Source: an uncultured Elioraea sp. (GTDB lineage: Bacteria > Pseudomonadota > Alphaproteobacteria > Acetobacterales > Acetobacteraceae). From it: a stretch of 5,110 bases of DNA. The stretch is taken from NCBI GenBank assembly GCA_937995555.1, contig CALKJX010000183.1, positions 1 to 5,110 of the forward strand, written 5' to 3'. This document shows, piece by piece, positions 1 to 5,110 of the stretch. The translations under genes were made by a program, and so were the position numbers. The notes beneath the pieces were generated by a model that was not told the origin of the DNA, made no database searches, and saw only the letters and a program-made list of their open reading frames with translations. The stretch's first letter is position 1. Each line of letters begins with the position of its first letter.

Positions 1-655
1 GGCGCGGCTGCCGGCGGAGCTCTCGGGCGGGCAGCAGCAGCGCGTGGCGGTGGCACGCGCGCTCGTCTTGCGGCCGCAGGTGCTGCTGTTCGACGAGCCG
101 CTGTCGAACCTCGATGCGCGGCTGCGAAGGCGCGTGCGCGAGGACATCCGCGATCTGCAACGCAAACTCGGCCTGTCGGTGGTGTACGTGACGCACGACC
201 AGCAGGAGGCGCTGGCGGTGTCGGACCTGGTGGTGGTGATGCGCGACGGGCGGATCGCGCAAATGGGCACGCCGACGGAACTCTACGAGGACCCGGCGGA
301 TGCGTTCGTGGCCGACTTCATGGGCGAGGCGAACGTGATCGCGGGCGAGGTGCTGGCGGCAGAGGGAGGGCGCGCGCGGCTGGCGATCGGCGGGGCGGAG
401 GTGGAGGCGGCGATGCGCGCGCACCCCGTCGGCCCGGCGAGGCTGGCGGTGCGGCCCGAGGCGGTGACGCTGGCGGAGGCGGGCGGGGTGCCGGGGCGCG
501 TGGCGCGCGCGGCGTTCCTGGGCCAGACGCGCGAGTACGAGGTGGAGACGGATGCGGGGATGCTGTTCGTGATCGCGCCCGCCTCGGCGCCGGCCTTCGC
601 GGAGGGCGCGGCGGTGGGGTGCCGTTTGGAGCGGGTGATTCCGCTCAGGGGGTGA
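1..655 (+). CDS. ABC transporter ATP-binding protein, MalK/PotA/FbpC type (5' end missing)
   Basis: This is the energising ATPase subunit of an ABC importer, acting at the cytoplasmic face of the inner membrane. The reading frame is open from base 2, so the start, Walker A and Q-loop lie outside the window. The 217 visible residues begin just before the signature motif LSGGQQQR (about 7-14). They continue with Walker B LLFDEP (Asp31, Glu32), the D-loop SNLD (to Asp38) and the H-loop VYVTHD (His65). After GTPTELYEDPADAFVADFMGE comes a C-terminal TOBE-like region (about 110-217), as found in ATPases for sugars, polyamines, ferric iron and phosphonates. The phrase FVADFMGEANVI resembles FbpC/PotA-type proteins more than MalK, but the substrate is not determinable. 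An internal GTG at 44 is not the true start, because the signature motif precedes it. The stop is TGA at 653-655. The gene converges on the minus-strand genes to its right. Confidence 0.93.
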   Translation, partial: ARLPAELSGGQQQRVAVARALVLRPQVLLFDEPLSNLDARLRRRVREDIRDLQRKLGLSVVYVTHDQQEALAVSDLVVVMRDGRIAQMGTPTELYEDPADAFVADFMGEANVIAGEVLAAEGGRARLAIGGAEVEAAMRAHPVGPARLAVRPEAVTLAEAGGVPGRVARAAFLGQTREYEVETDAGMLFVIAPASAPAFAEGAAVGCRLERVIPLRG

Positions 656-665
656 GGAAGGTGCA

Positions 666-715
666 CATACCCGGGATCCGCGCCATGGAGCGCCGCACCT
701 GCGACTTCGGGTATG
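666..715. repeat. 8-bp inverted repeat downstream of the ABC gene
   Basis: CATACCCG at 666-673 is perfectly complementary to CGGGTATG at 708-715, with 34 bases between. It begins 11 bases after the ABC stop codon. It could form the base of a stem at the end of the transcript, but there is no T tract, so a terminator role is only a guess. Confidence 0.35.
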
Positions 716-740
716 CGTGGACAGCAGCTTTAGATGGCTT

Positions 741-777
741 GCAGCGGAGATGCCGCGCTGCGCCCGGACCGGGCGTT
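741..777 (+). terminator. Tandem GC-rich hairpins, possible terminator of the ABC transcript
   Basis: GCAGCG (741-746) pairs with CGCTGC (756-761) around a nine-base loop. Directly after it, CGCCC (761-765) pairs with GGGCG (771-775), and the inner G-C pair 766/770 can also form, leaving a three-base loop. The two hairpins share base 761. Only two T residues follow, so this is at best a weak intrinsic terminator about 85-105 bases after the ABC stop. Such hairpins also arise by chance in GC-rich DNA. Confidence 0.3.
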
Positions 778-827
778 CAACGGGGCCATGGCACCTGCCG
801 AGAACCGGACCTCGCTGCGGTTGGCGA

Positions 828-937
828 GATACGACGCCTTCATGAGGCATTCATACGCCGATGATCCCGGCCAACGTCCGTGGTTGCCCTGCGAAGGCGT
901 ACTTCTCACAGTGTCGTATCAGAGGAGACGCCTCATG
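828..937 (+). promoter_or_regulatory. Candidate structured 5' leader ending at a start codon
   Basis: Several complementary segments lie just ahead of the ATG at 935. An outer stem pairs GATACGAC (828-835) with GTCGTATC (913-920). Inside it are a small hairpin GCCT/AGGC (836-848, loop TCATG) and a stem TACGCC (854-859) with GGCGTA (896-901). That stem encloses a bulged helix (869-875 with 883-888). Together they would make a three-way junction. In addition CATGAGGC (841-848) is perfectly complementary to GCCTCATG (930-937), which contains the start codon, and GAGG (922-925) in the ribosome binding site can pair with CCTC (931-934). The last two pairings compete, as expected of a translational switch. 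I do not match this to a known riboswitch family. The pairings are seen; the function is inferred. Confidence 0.3.
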
Positions 938-946
938 GCACGATTT
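921..946 (+). pseudogene. Start of an unknown gene, cut off after four codons by the insertion sequence
   Basis: A strong ribosome binding site (AGGAGA, 923-928) sits six bases ahead of an ATG at 935-937. The codons ATG GCA CGA TTT follow, and then the terminal inverted repeat of the insertion sequence begins. Reading on into the element gives only a handful of extra residues before a TGA at 965-967. The bases GAGGAGACGCC-CATG around the start are almost the same as those ahead of the aldehyde dehydrogenase here (15 of 16 match), which supports a real start. The rest of the gene is not on the other side of the element, where the aldehyde dehydrogenase ends in the opposite orientation. The product cannot be named from four residues (MARF). 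Confidence 0.45.
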
Positions 947-1741
947 AGGCCGCGCGGACAAACCTGATCCATGGACGGATGGAGGCAAGCGGCGAAGCCG
1001 AGGAAGCTGTCGATGGTCTGGTCGTAGCGGGTGGCGACGCGGCGGCTGTTCTCGAGCCGGTTGATCAAGCGTTCGATGCGGCTGCGCAACGCGCGGAGCC
1101 GGCGGCTGACGCTGTGCTGGACGTGACGGTTCCGCTTGGTCGGGATCTCCGGCACGGCGCCACGGTTGCGCAGATCCTGCCGGATCGGGTCACTGTCGTA
1201 GCCCTTGTCGGCGCGCATGATGGCGGGGTCGTGTGACGCTCTGCGCCGGCTTCGTCTCCGCGGGCCCAGATCAGCGCCTCGTGGTTCGAGCAGTCGGCTT
1301 CCTGGCCGGCGGTCACGTGCGGAGCGACAGGCAGGCCATGCGCGTTGCCGCGGATGTGGGGCTTGGTCGTGAAGCCACCGCACGAGCGCCCAAGACCCTG
1401 GCGACGAGCCCCCCTTCCGTCGGCGGCGCGGTGGTGCGCCCGGACGGTGGTGCTGTCGATCATCTCCAGGAGGTCGGCATCACCGCCACCATCGGCCAAG
1501 GCCTCCGGCATCACGTCCCACAGACCCGAGGCCGTCCAGCGCCGGAACTGGCGGAACACCGAGTTCCAGTTGCCAAGCCCGGCTGGCGGGTCACGCCACG
1601 GCGCGCCGGTGCGCGCGATCCAAAGACGGCGTCGAGCACCCGCCGATGGTCACCGGCGGGCCTGCCGCCGAGCGGGCTAGCTGACACCACGAAGGGTTCG
1701 AAGAAGGACCATTCCTCGTCGGTCAGCAGCCCGCGGATCAA
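945..1741 (-). pseudogene. IS5-family DDE transposase, broken by three frame changes
   Basis: The start is probably TTG at 1741-1739, since GGAG lies seven bases upstream and the product then begins LIRGLLTDEEW, typical of the family. The first frame (1741-1622) ends its similarity at VLDAVF. A one-base shift at 1622, where TTTT seems to have become TTT, restores WIARTGAPWRD and then FRQFRRW and MIDSTTVRAH, which holds the first catalytic Asp. A second shift near 1231 leads into DPAIMRADKGYDSD (second Asp) and IERLINRLENSRRVATRYD (catalytic Glu). A third shift at 987 restores ASIRPWIRFVRAA and a TAA at 947-945. Joined, these parts give roughly 265 residues, the usual length. The DDE residues survive but lie in two different reading frames. 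The first shift has no clear slippery heptamer, so decay is more likely than programmed frameshifting. Confidence 0.85.
947..965 (+). repeat. Left terminal inverted repeat of the IS5-family element
   Basis: AGGCCGCGCGGACAAACCT at 947-965 matches the reverse complement of 1809-1827 at 17 of 19 positions; the mismatches are at positions 9 and 16. The repeat overlaps the last codons and the stop of the transposase, as is common in compact IS5-family elements. The element proper probably begins at G948. Confidence 0.75.
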
Positions 1742-1826
1742 TGCCGATCTCCATGCCAGAGATCAGCTTGGAATCACGTCCGCAGTCCCATGAGAAGCCC
1801 CCGGCCAGAGGGTTGTCCACGCGGCC
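948..1826 (-). mobile_element. IS5-family insertion sequence, about 879 bp, with a broken transposase
   Basis: The element is bounded by 19-bp imperfect terminal inverted repeats (947-965 and 1809-1827), and one transposase pseudogene fills nearly all of it. Its length and the transposase motifs fit the IS427/IS1031-like branch of the IS5 family. Bases 1742-1808 are the leader between the right terminal repeat and the transposase start. The immediate flanks are TTA on the left (945-947) and TGG on the right (1827-1829), so no target-site duplication is visible. The short direct repeat expected of the family has been lost, or the two flanks were not originally joined. The element separates a truncated gene start on the left from the 3' end of the aldehyde dehydrogenase on the right. 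Confidence 0.78.
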
Positions 1827-1827
1827 T
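1809..1827 (-). repeat. Right terminal inverted repeat of the IS5-family element
   Basis: Read on the minus strand from the outside inward, this is AGGCCGCGTGGACAACCCT, matching the left repeat at 17 of 19 positions. It lies upstream of the transposase start. Its outer edge (1826) is five bases from the stop codon of the aldehyde dehydrogenase. Confidence 0.75.
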
Positions 1828-1831
1828 GGCG

Positions 1832-3349
1832 CTACCCCATATTCACCATGATCGTCTTCTTGTGCATGAAGTGCTCCAGCATCGCCTCCAGCGACGCCTC
1901 CTTGCCCAGGCCCGAGCTCTTGATCCCGCCGTAGCTCAGGTTCGCCTGCACCACCAGGTTCTGGTTGATCTGCACCAGCCCTGCCTCCAGCGCGTGCGCC
2001 ATGCGCAGCCCCACCCTGAGGTTGTTTGTCCAGACGCTCGCGGCCAGCCCGTACTCGCTGTCATTCGCCTCGGCCAGCACCGCCTGCCAGTCGTTGAACG
2101 GGAAAAGCACCGTCACTGGCCCGAAGATCTCCTCGCGCACCAGCCGGCTCTCGCGCGTCAGCCCCGAGAAGATGTGCGGCTGGATGAACAGCCCCTTCTT
2201 CAGCGCCGGGTCGGTGGGCATGCGCGAGCACGCGCGCGCGACCGCCCCCTTGGTCGCCTTCCCCTCCTCGATGAAGCCCAGCACCTTCTCGAACTGGCCC
2301 TGGCTGATGATCGTGCCGATATCGGTGTTCTCGTCCAGCGGATCGCCCATCACCATCGCGTCGACCTTCGCCGCGAGCTTCTCGGCGAAGGCGTCGAAGA
2401 TCTTCTCGTGCACGTAGATGCGGGATGCCGCGGTGCAGCTCTGCCCCTGGCGCGTGAAGCGCATCGAAGTGATCGCCCCCGTCACGGTCGTATCGAGATC
2501 GGCATCGTCGAACACGATCATCGGGCTCTTGCCGCCGAGCTCCAGCGTCACCGGCACGATCTTCTTCGCCGCCGCCTGGCCGACGATCCGCCCCACCTCG
2601 ACCGAGCCGGTGAAGGTCACCTTGCGCACCTTCGGGTGCTCCACCAGCGGCGCGCCGCACTCGGGCCCGAAGCCGGAGAGGATGTTGAACAGCCCGGGCG
2701 GCAGCACGCGGTTCAGGATCTCGCAGATGCGCAGCACCGCGAGCGGCGCCTCCTCGGCCGACTTCACCACCACCGCATTGCCGGCCACCAGCGCGGGCGC
2801 CACCTTCAGCGCCATCAGCAGCATCGGCACGTTCCAGGGGATGATCGCGCCGACGACGCCGAGCGGCTCGCGCACGGTCACGCTCAGCACGTCGGGGTGG
2901 AAGGGCACGGTCTCGCCCTTCAGCTCGCTGCCGAGGCCACCATAGAAGGCGAAGATGTCGGCGACCACGTTCGCCTCGACCCGGCTCTCGGTGCGCAGGG
3001 CCTTGCCGGTCTCGAGCGCGATCAGCCGGCCGAGCTCCTCGACATGCTCGCCCAGCACCCGCGCGCACTCGCCCACCAGCGCGCCGCGCTTGCGGGCGGG
3101 CACGCGCGCCCACTCCTTCTGCGCCTTGGCCGCGACCTCGACCGCGGTCGCCACGTCCGCCGCATCGCCGAGCGCGGCCTCGGCCACCTGCTCGCCGGTG
3201 GCGGGGTTGACGATCGGGAAGGGCTTGCCCGACGCGGCGGGCCCGAAGCGGCCGCCGATGAAGTGATGGCCCGAGAGCGCGCGGGCGAGCGCCTTCTCGT
3301 CGAGCGTGGGCGCGGAGGGCGTGCGGCCGGGGATGGCGGTGTCGGGCAT
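1832..3349 (-). CDS. NAD(P)-dependent aldehyde dehydrogenase
   Basis: A 505-residue cytoplasmic enzyme of the aldehyde dehydrogenase superfamily, which oxidises an aldehyde to its acid with NAD(P)+. The visible motifs are PWN (Asn173, oxyanion), VVVKSAEEAP (Lys196, cofactor), FTGSVEVG (245-253, Rossmann region), LELGGKSP (general base Glu270), RQGQSC (nucleophile Cys305) and EEIFGP (Glu407, cofactor ribose). All key residues are present and the length is normal. ATG at 3349 is chosen because GAGGAGA (3362-3356) stands six bases upstream and the family similarity starts soon after. The frame is open as far as 3901, but that extension runs through the upstream gene. The stop is TAG at 1834-1832, five bases from the IS. 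The enzyme resembles betaine- or general aldehyde-type members; the substrate is not readable. It lies 80 bases behind the solute-binding protein gene on the same strand, so cotranscription is likely. Confidence 0.95.
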   Translation of the reverse strand: MPDTAIPGRTPSAPTLDEKALARALSGHHFIGGRFGPAASGKPFPIVNPATGEQVAEAALGDAADVATAVEVAAKAQKEWARVPARKRGALVGECARVLGEHVEELGRLIALETGKALRTESRVEANVVADIFAFYGGLGSELKGETVPFHPDVLSVTVREPLGVVGAIIPWNVPMLLMALKVAPALVAGNAVVVKSAEEAPLAVLRICEILNRVLPPGLFNILSGFGPECGAPLVEHPKVRKVTFTGSVEVGRIVGQAAAKKIVPVTLELGGKSPMIVFDDADLDTTVTGAITSMRFTRQGQSCTAASRIYVHEKIFDAFAEKLAAKVDAMVMGDPLDENTDIGTIISQGQFEKVLGFIEEGKATKGAVARACSRMPTDPALKKGLFIQPHIFSGLTRESRLVREEIFGPVTVLFPFNDWQAVLAEANDSEYGLAASVWTNNLRVGLRMAHALEAGLVQINQNLVVQANLSYGGIKSSGLGKEASLEAMLEHFMHKKTIMVNMG

Positions 3350-3429
3350 GGGGCGTCTCCTCGGTCGATGGACCGGATGTCGGCCCGAGGAATAGACCCG
3401 GCGGCCGGGCTTGGGAACCTCCGCCCGGT
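3350..3429 (-). other. Intergenic gap inside the likely operon, with a hairpin beside the ribosome binding site
   Basis: These 80 bases separate the stop of the binding-protein gene from the aldehyde dehydrogenase start. On the minus strand CGGTC-CATC-GACCG (3375-3362) forms a five-pair hairpin whose last base touches the Shine-Dalgarno sequence GAGGAGA. A second GC-rich self-complementary run (3397-3409) lies nearer the upstream gene. Neither has a T tract, so I see no clear terminator, and read-through between the two genes is likely. Confidence 0.4.
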
Positions 3430-4395
3430 TCAGCGCCGCTCGATCGTCACCCCCGTCTCGGCGACCACGCGACGCCAGCGCGCGATCTCGGTGCTGATGT
3501 GCCGCGCGGCGCTCTCGGGCGTCGAATCCGTCACCGGCTCGGTGCCGATCGCGCGCAGCCGTTCGGCGAGCTCGGACTCTGCCAGCGCCGCGTTGAAGGC
3601 GGCGTTCAGCCGCGCGAGCACGGGGGCGGGCGTGCCGGCCGGGGCGGCGGCGAGGATCCAGGTCTCCGCATCGAAGCCTGGCACGAGGTCGGAGAGCGGC
3701 GGAAGGTTCGCCACCGGCCCCGAGGCGCGGGCGGAAGCACGGGCAAGCGCCTTGAGTCGCCCGTCGGCGATGGCGCCCGCGACCGTCGGGATCGATTCGA
3801 TCATGTAGGTCACTTCGCCGCCCATCAGCGCGACCATGGCCGGCCCGCCGCCGCGATACGGCACATGCTCGACCTGGAGCCCGAGCGCGGTGCGGAACCA
3901 CTCGCCGGCGAGATGCGGCATCGAGCCCACGCCCGCCGAGGCGTAGTTGTGCTTGCCCGGCTCGGCACGGAGCTTCGCCACCAGCGCGTTGATGTCCGCG
4001 AACCCGGCGTCGGCGCGCACCACGACGACGAACCCGGTCACGCCCAGCAGCGCCACTGGGGCGAAGTCGCGCTCGGCGTCGTAGGGCAGGTCGGGGAACA
4101 CGGCCGGGTTCACGCCGTGGGTGGAAGCGACGGCGATCAGCAGCGTCGATCCGTCGGGGGCGGCGCGGCGCACTTGATCAGCCGCGGTGGCGCCGCCCGC
4201 GCCGGGGCGGTTCTCCACCACCACGCTCCGGCCGAGATGGTGCGCGAGCCTTGGTGCGATCAGCCGCGCGCCGACATCGGTGCTGCCGCCCGGCGCGAAC
4301 GGCACGACGAGGGTCAGTGGCCGCCCGGCCGGCTGGGCGATCAGCGGCGTCGGCGCCAGCGCGAGCCCGGCGAGCAGGTGGCGGCGTGCGAGCAT
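3430..4395 (-). CDS. Bug/TctC-family periplasmic solute-binding protein
   Basis: A 321-residue substrate-binding protein of the Bordetella uptake gene family, the periplasmic component of tripartite tricarboxylate transporters, which bind small organic acids and related compounds. The N-terminus MLARRHLLAGLALAPTPLIA is a signal peptide with likely cleavage after Ala20; the paired arginines suggest possible Tat export. Family motifs follow in order: VPFAPGGSTDVGAR (31-44), VVENRPGAGG (59-68), a GSMPHLAGE segment (157-165), VPYRGGGPA (178-186) and LPPLSDLVPGF (231-241). The length is normal. The start ATG at 4395 has AGGAGGAGA six bases upstream. No membrane subunit (TctA/TctB) lies nearby in the window; orphan binding proteins of this kind are common in Acetobacteraceae and Burkholderiales. 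The downstream aldehyde dehydrogenase and divergent CoA-transferase suggest the ligand is a catabolised carboxylate, which is inference. Confidence 0.94.
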   Translation of the reverse strand: MLARRHLLAGLALAPTPLIAQPAGRPLTLVVPFAPGGSTDVGARLIAPRLAHHLGRSVVVENRPGAGGATAADQVRRAAPDGSTLLIAVASTHGVNPAVFPDLPYDAERDFAPVALLGVTGFVVVVRADAGFADINALVAKLRAEPGKHNYASAGVGSMPHLAGEWFRTALGLQVEHVPYRGGGPAMVALMGGEVTYMIESIPTVAGAIADGRLKALARASARASGPVANLPPLSDLVPGFDAETWILAAAPAGTPAPVLARLNAAFNAALAESELAERLRAIGTEPVTDSTPESAARHISTEIARWRRVVAETGVTIERR

Positions 4396-4424
4396 GGGCG
4401 GTCTCCTCCTGATGGATCGGGTTG

Positions 4425-4453
4425 AGGAGAGCGCCGGACCGGAGGCGCGTCAA
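4425..4453 (-). promoter_or_regulatory. Weak candidate promoter for the binding protein-dehydrogenase operon
   Basis: On the minus strand TTGACG (4453-4448) is a good -35 element 53 bases upstream of the ATG. The hexamer 17 bases further on, TCTCCT (4430-4425), is a poor -10 element. A promoter is expected in this divergent region, but this assignment is uncertain. Confidence 0.22.
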
Positions 4454-4473
4454 ACGACGGTCCTGCGACACCC

Positions 4474-4517
4474 GCTCGGCTTGCCGCGTGTCTCGTGCCG
4501 CCTATAACGGGCCGAGC
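4474..4517. repeat. 7-bp inverted repeat flanking the CoA-transferase promoter
   Basis: GCTCGGC (4474-4480) and GCCGAGC (4511-4517) are perfect inverted repeats 30 bases apart. One arm abuts the -35 element and the other covers the likely transcription start. The spacing would suit a regulator bound at two half-sites or a DNA loop, but a 7-bp GC-rich match could be chance. Confidence 0.3.
4481..4508 (+). promoter_or_regulatory. Sigma-70-like promoter of the CoA-transferase gene
   Basis: TTGCCG (4481-4486, four of six consensus bases) and TATAAC (4503-4508, five of six) are separated by 16 bases. Transcription would start near 4514-4516, giving a leader of about 20 bases that carries the Shine-Dalgarno sequence AAGGGA (4522-4527). 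The TATAAC stands out in very GC-rich surroundings. Confidence 0.6.
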
Positions 4518-4534
4518 CGAGAAGGGACCCCTGC

Positions 4535-5110
4535 ATGACCGTTGCCGCCACTCCGCCCACTGGACCGCTCAAGGGCCTGCGCGTGTTCGACCTGACCCGC
4601 GTGCTGGCGGGGCCGACCTGCACGCAGATGCTGGGCGACCTGGGCGCGGAGGTGATCAAGATCGAGCACCCCTCGCGCGGCGACGACACGCGCGGCTTCG
4701 CGCCCCCGTTCCTGCCGGGCCGAAACGGCCAGCCCACCAAGGAGAGCGCCTATTTCGCCGGCGTGAACCGCAACAAGTTCTCGGTCACGCTGGACATCGC
4801 GAAGCCGGAGGGCCAGCAGATCGCGCGCAAGCTCATCGCGCAGTGCGACATCCTGGTGGAGAACTTCAAGCCCGGCGGGCTCGCGAAATACGGCCTCGAC
4901 TACGCCTCGTTGAAGGAGACGTTCCCCGGACTGATCTACTGCTCGATCACCGGCTTCGGCCAGACCGGTCCCTACGCGCCGCGGCCGGGCTACGACAGTC
5001 TGATCCAGGCCATGGGCGGGGTGATGAGCCTGACCGGCGAGCCGGACGGGCTGCCGCAGAAGGTCGGCATTCCGGTCGCCGACCTGTTCGCCGGGCTCTA
5101 CGGCACGATC
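4535..5110 (+). CDS. CaiB/BaiF family III CoA-transferase (3' end missing)
   Basis: Family III CoA-transferases move CoA from an acyl-CoA to a free carboxylate in the cytoplasm through enzyme-bound mixed anhydrides; related members are racemases. The 192 visible residues run off the right edge, about half of the usual 380-410. They show the N-terminal LKGLRVFDLTRVLAGP (12-27), LGDLGAEVIKIE (33-44), the segment GDDTRGF (49-55), FAGVNRNKFSVTLD (74-87), VENFKPGGLAKYG (108-120), SITGFGQTGPYA (137-148) and PGYDSLIQAMGG (151-162). Asp183 in KVGIPVAD aligns, from memory, with the catalytic Asp169 of formyl-CoA transferase. Leu24 stands where that enzyme has Gln17, so oxalate/formyl-CoA specificity is unlikely. 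ATG at 4535 has AAGGGA seven bases upstream, and family similarity starts at about residue 12. It is transcribed divergently from the binding-protein operon. Confidence 0.94.
   Translation, partial: MTVAATPPTGPLKGLRVFDLTRVLAGPTCTQMLGDLGAEVIKIEHPSRGDDTRGFAPPFLPGRNGQPTKESAYFAGVNRNKFSVTLDIAKPEGQQIARKLIAQCDILVENFKPGGLAKYGLDYASLKETFPGLIYCSITGFGQTGPYAPRPGYDSLIQAMGGVMSLTGEPDGLPQKVGIPVADLFAGLYGTI

Larger units (their letters stand above)
656..946. other. Non-coding stretch between the ABC gene and the insertion sequence
   Basis: No convincing complete gene is seen in these 291 bases. Open frames exist on both strands, but none has a recognisable protein, a fitting start signal or family motifs. The stretch does contain an 8-bp inverted repeat CATACCCG (666-673) with CGGGTATG (708-715), two GC-rich hairpins (741-761 and 761-775), and a possible structured leader ahead of a truncated gene start (828-946). 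It may be a remnant of the neighbourhood that existed before the IS arrived or a deletion occurred. Confidence 0.6.

Noticed and set aside
828..920. tRNA-like fold
   Set aside because: The outer stem resembles an acceptor stem, but there is no T-loop motif, no anticodon arm in the right place and the length does not fit.
734..967. Plus-strand open frame of 77 codons left of the IS
   Set aside because: There is no ribosome binding site at its start and no family similarity I can recognise; its end runs into the IS inverted repeat.
1617..1627. Programmed -1 frameshift at the TTT before the first frame change in the transposase
   Set aside because: There is no X-XXY-YYZ heptamer, and two more frame changes downstream show that the gene is simply decayed.
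979..1793. Plus-strand open frames inside the insertion sequence
   Set aside because: They are opposite strand to clear transposase motifs and show no recognisable protein or start signal.
902..1797. CTTCTCA (902-908) with TGAGAAG (1791-1797) as alternative IS ends
   Set aside because: A 7-bp match is expected by chance here; the 19-bp repeat at 947-965 and 1809-1827 is far better and fits the transposase end.
1790..3808. Very long plus-strand open frame (672 codons)
   Set aside because: It lies opposite the aldehyde dehydrogenase and binding-protein genes. Its product is rich in His, Arg and Leu with no family motifs, typical of an antisense shadow in GC-rich DNA.
3350..3901. Extension of the aldehyde dehydrogenase frame upstream to 3901
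   Set aside because: The extension overlaps the binding-protein gene in another frame, is arginine-rich with no homology, and ATG 3349 has a strong ribosome binding site.

Overview
The window is GC-rich and its proteins are typical of an Alphaproteobacterium, probably Acetobacteraceae such as Roseomonas and its relatives. This guess rests on base composition, the Bug-type binding protein, the CaiB/BaiF CoA-transferase and the IS5-type transposase; no marker gene is present to confirm it.

Layout. Bases 1-655 (+) hold the C-terminal part of an ABC transporter ATPase of the MalK/PotA/FbpC type. Bases 656-946 hold no intact gene but do hold several hairpins, a folded-looking leader, and a strong ribosome binding site followed by ATG and only four codons of an unknown gene. 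That gene is cut off by an insertion sequence of the IS5 family (about 948-1826, 879 bp) with 19-bp imperfect terminal inverted repeats (17/19 matches). Its transposase, on the minus strand, is recognisable throughout but broken by three frame changes. The far end of the element lies five bases from the stop codon of the next gene.

Bases 1832-4395 (minus strand) form a likely two-gene operon: a Bug/TctC-family periplasmic solute-binding protein, then an NAD(P)-dependent aldehyde dehydrogenase with all catalytic residues. A 139-bp intergenic region separates it from a divergent gene at 4535, a family III (CaiB/BaiF) CoA-transferase that runs off the right edge. This gene has a good sigma-70-like promoter flanked by a 7-bp inverted repeat.

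The three right-hand genes look like an uptake and activation cassette for an organic acid: capture in the periplasm, oxidation of an aldehyde to an acid, and transfer of CoA to a carboxylate. The substrate cannot be read from sequence. No wholly new system is evident. The least ordinary part is the left IS junction, where a structured leader and gene start have been cut off and no target-site duplication remains.
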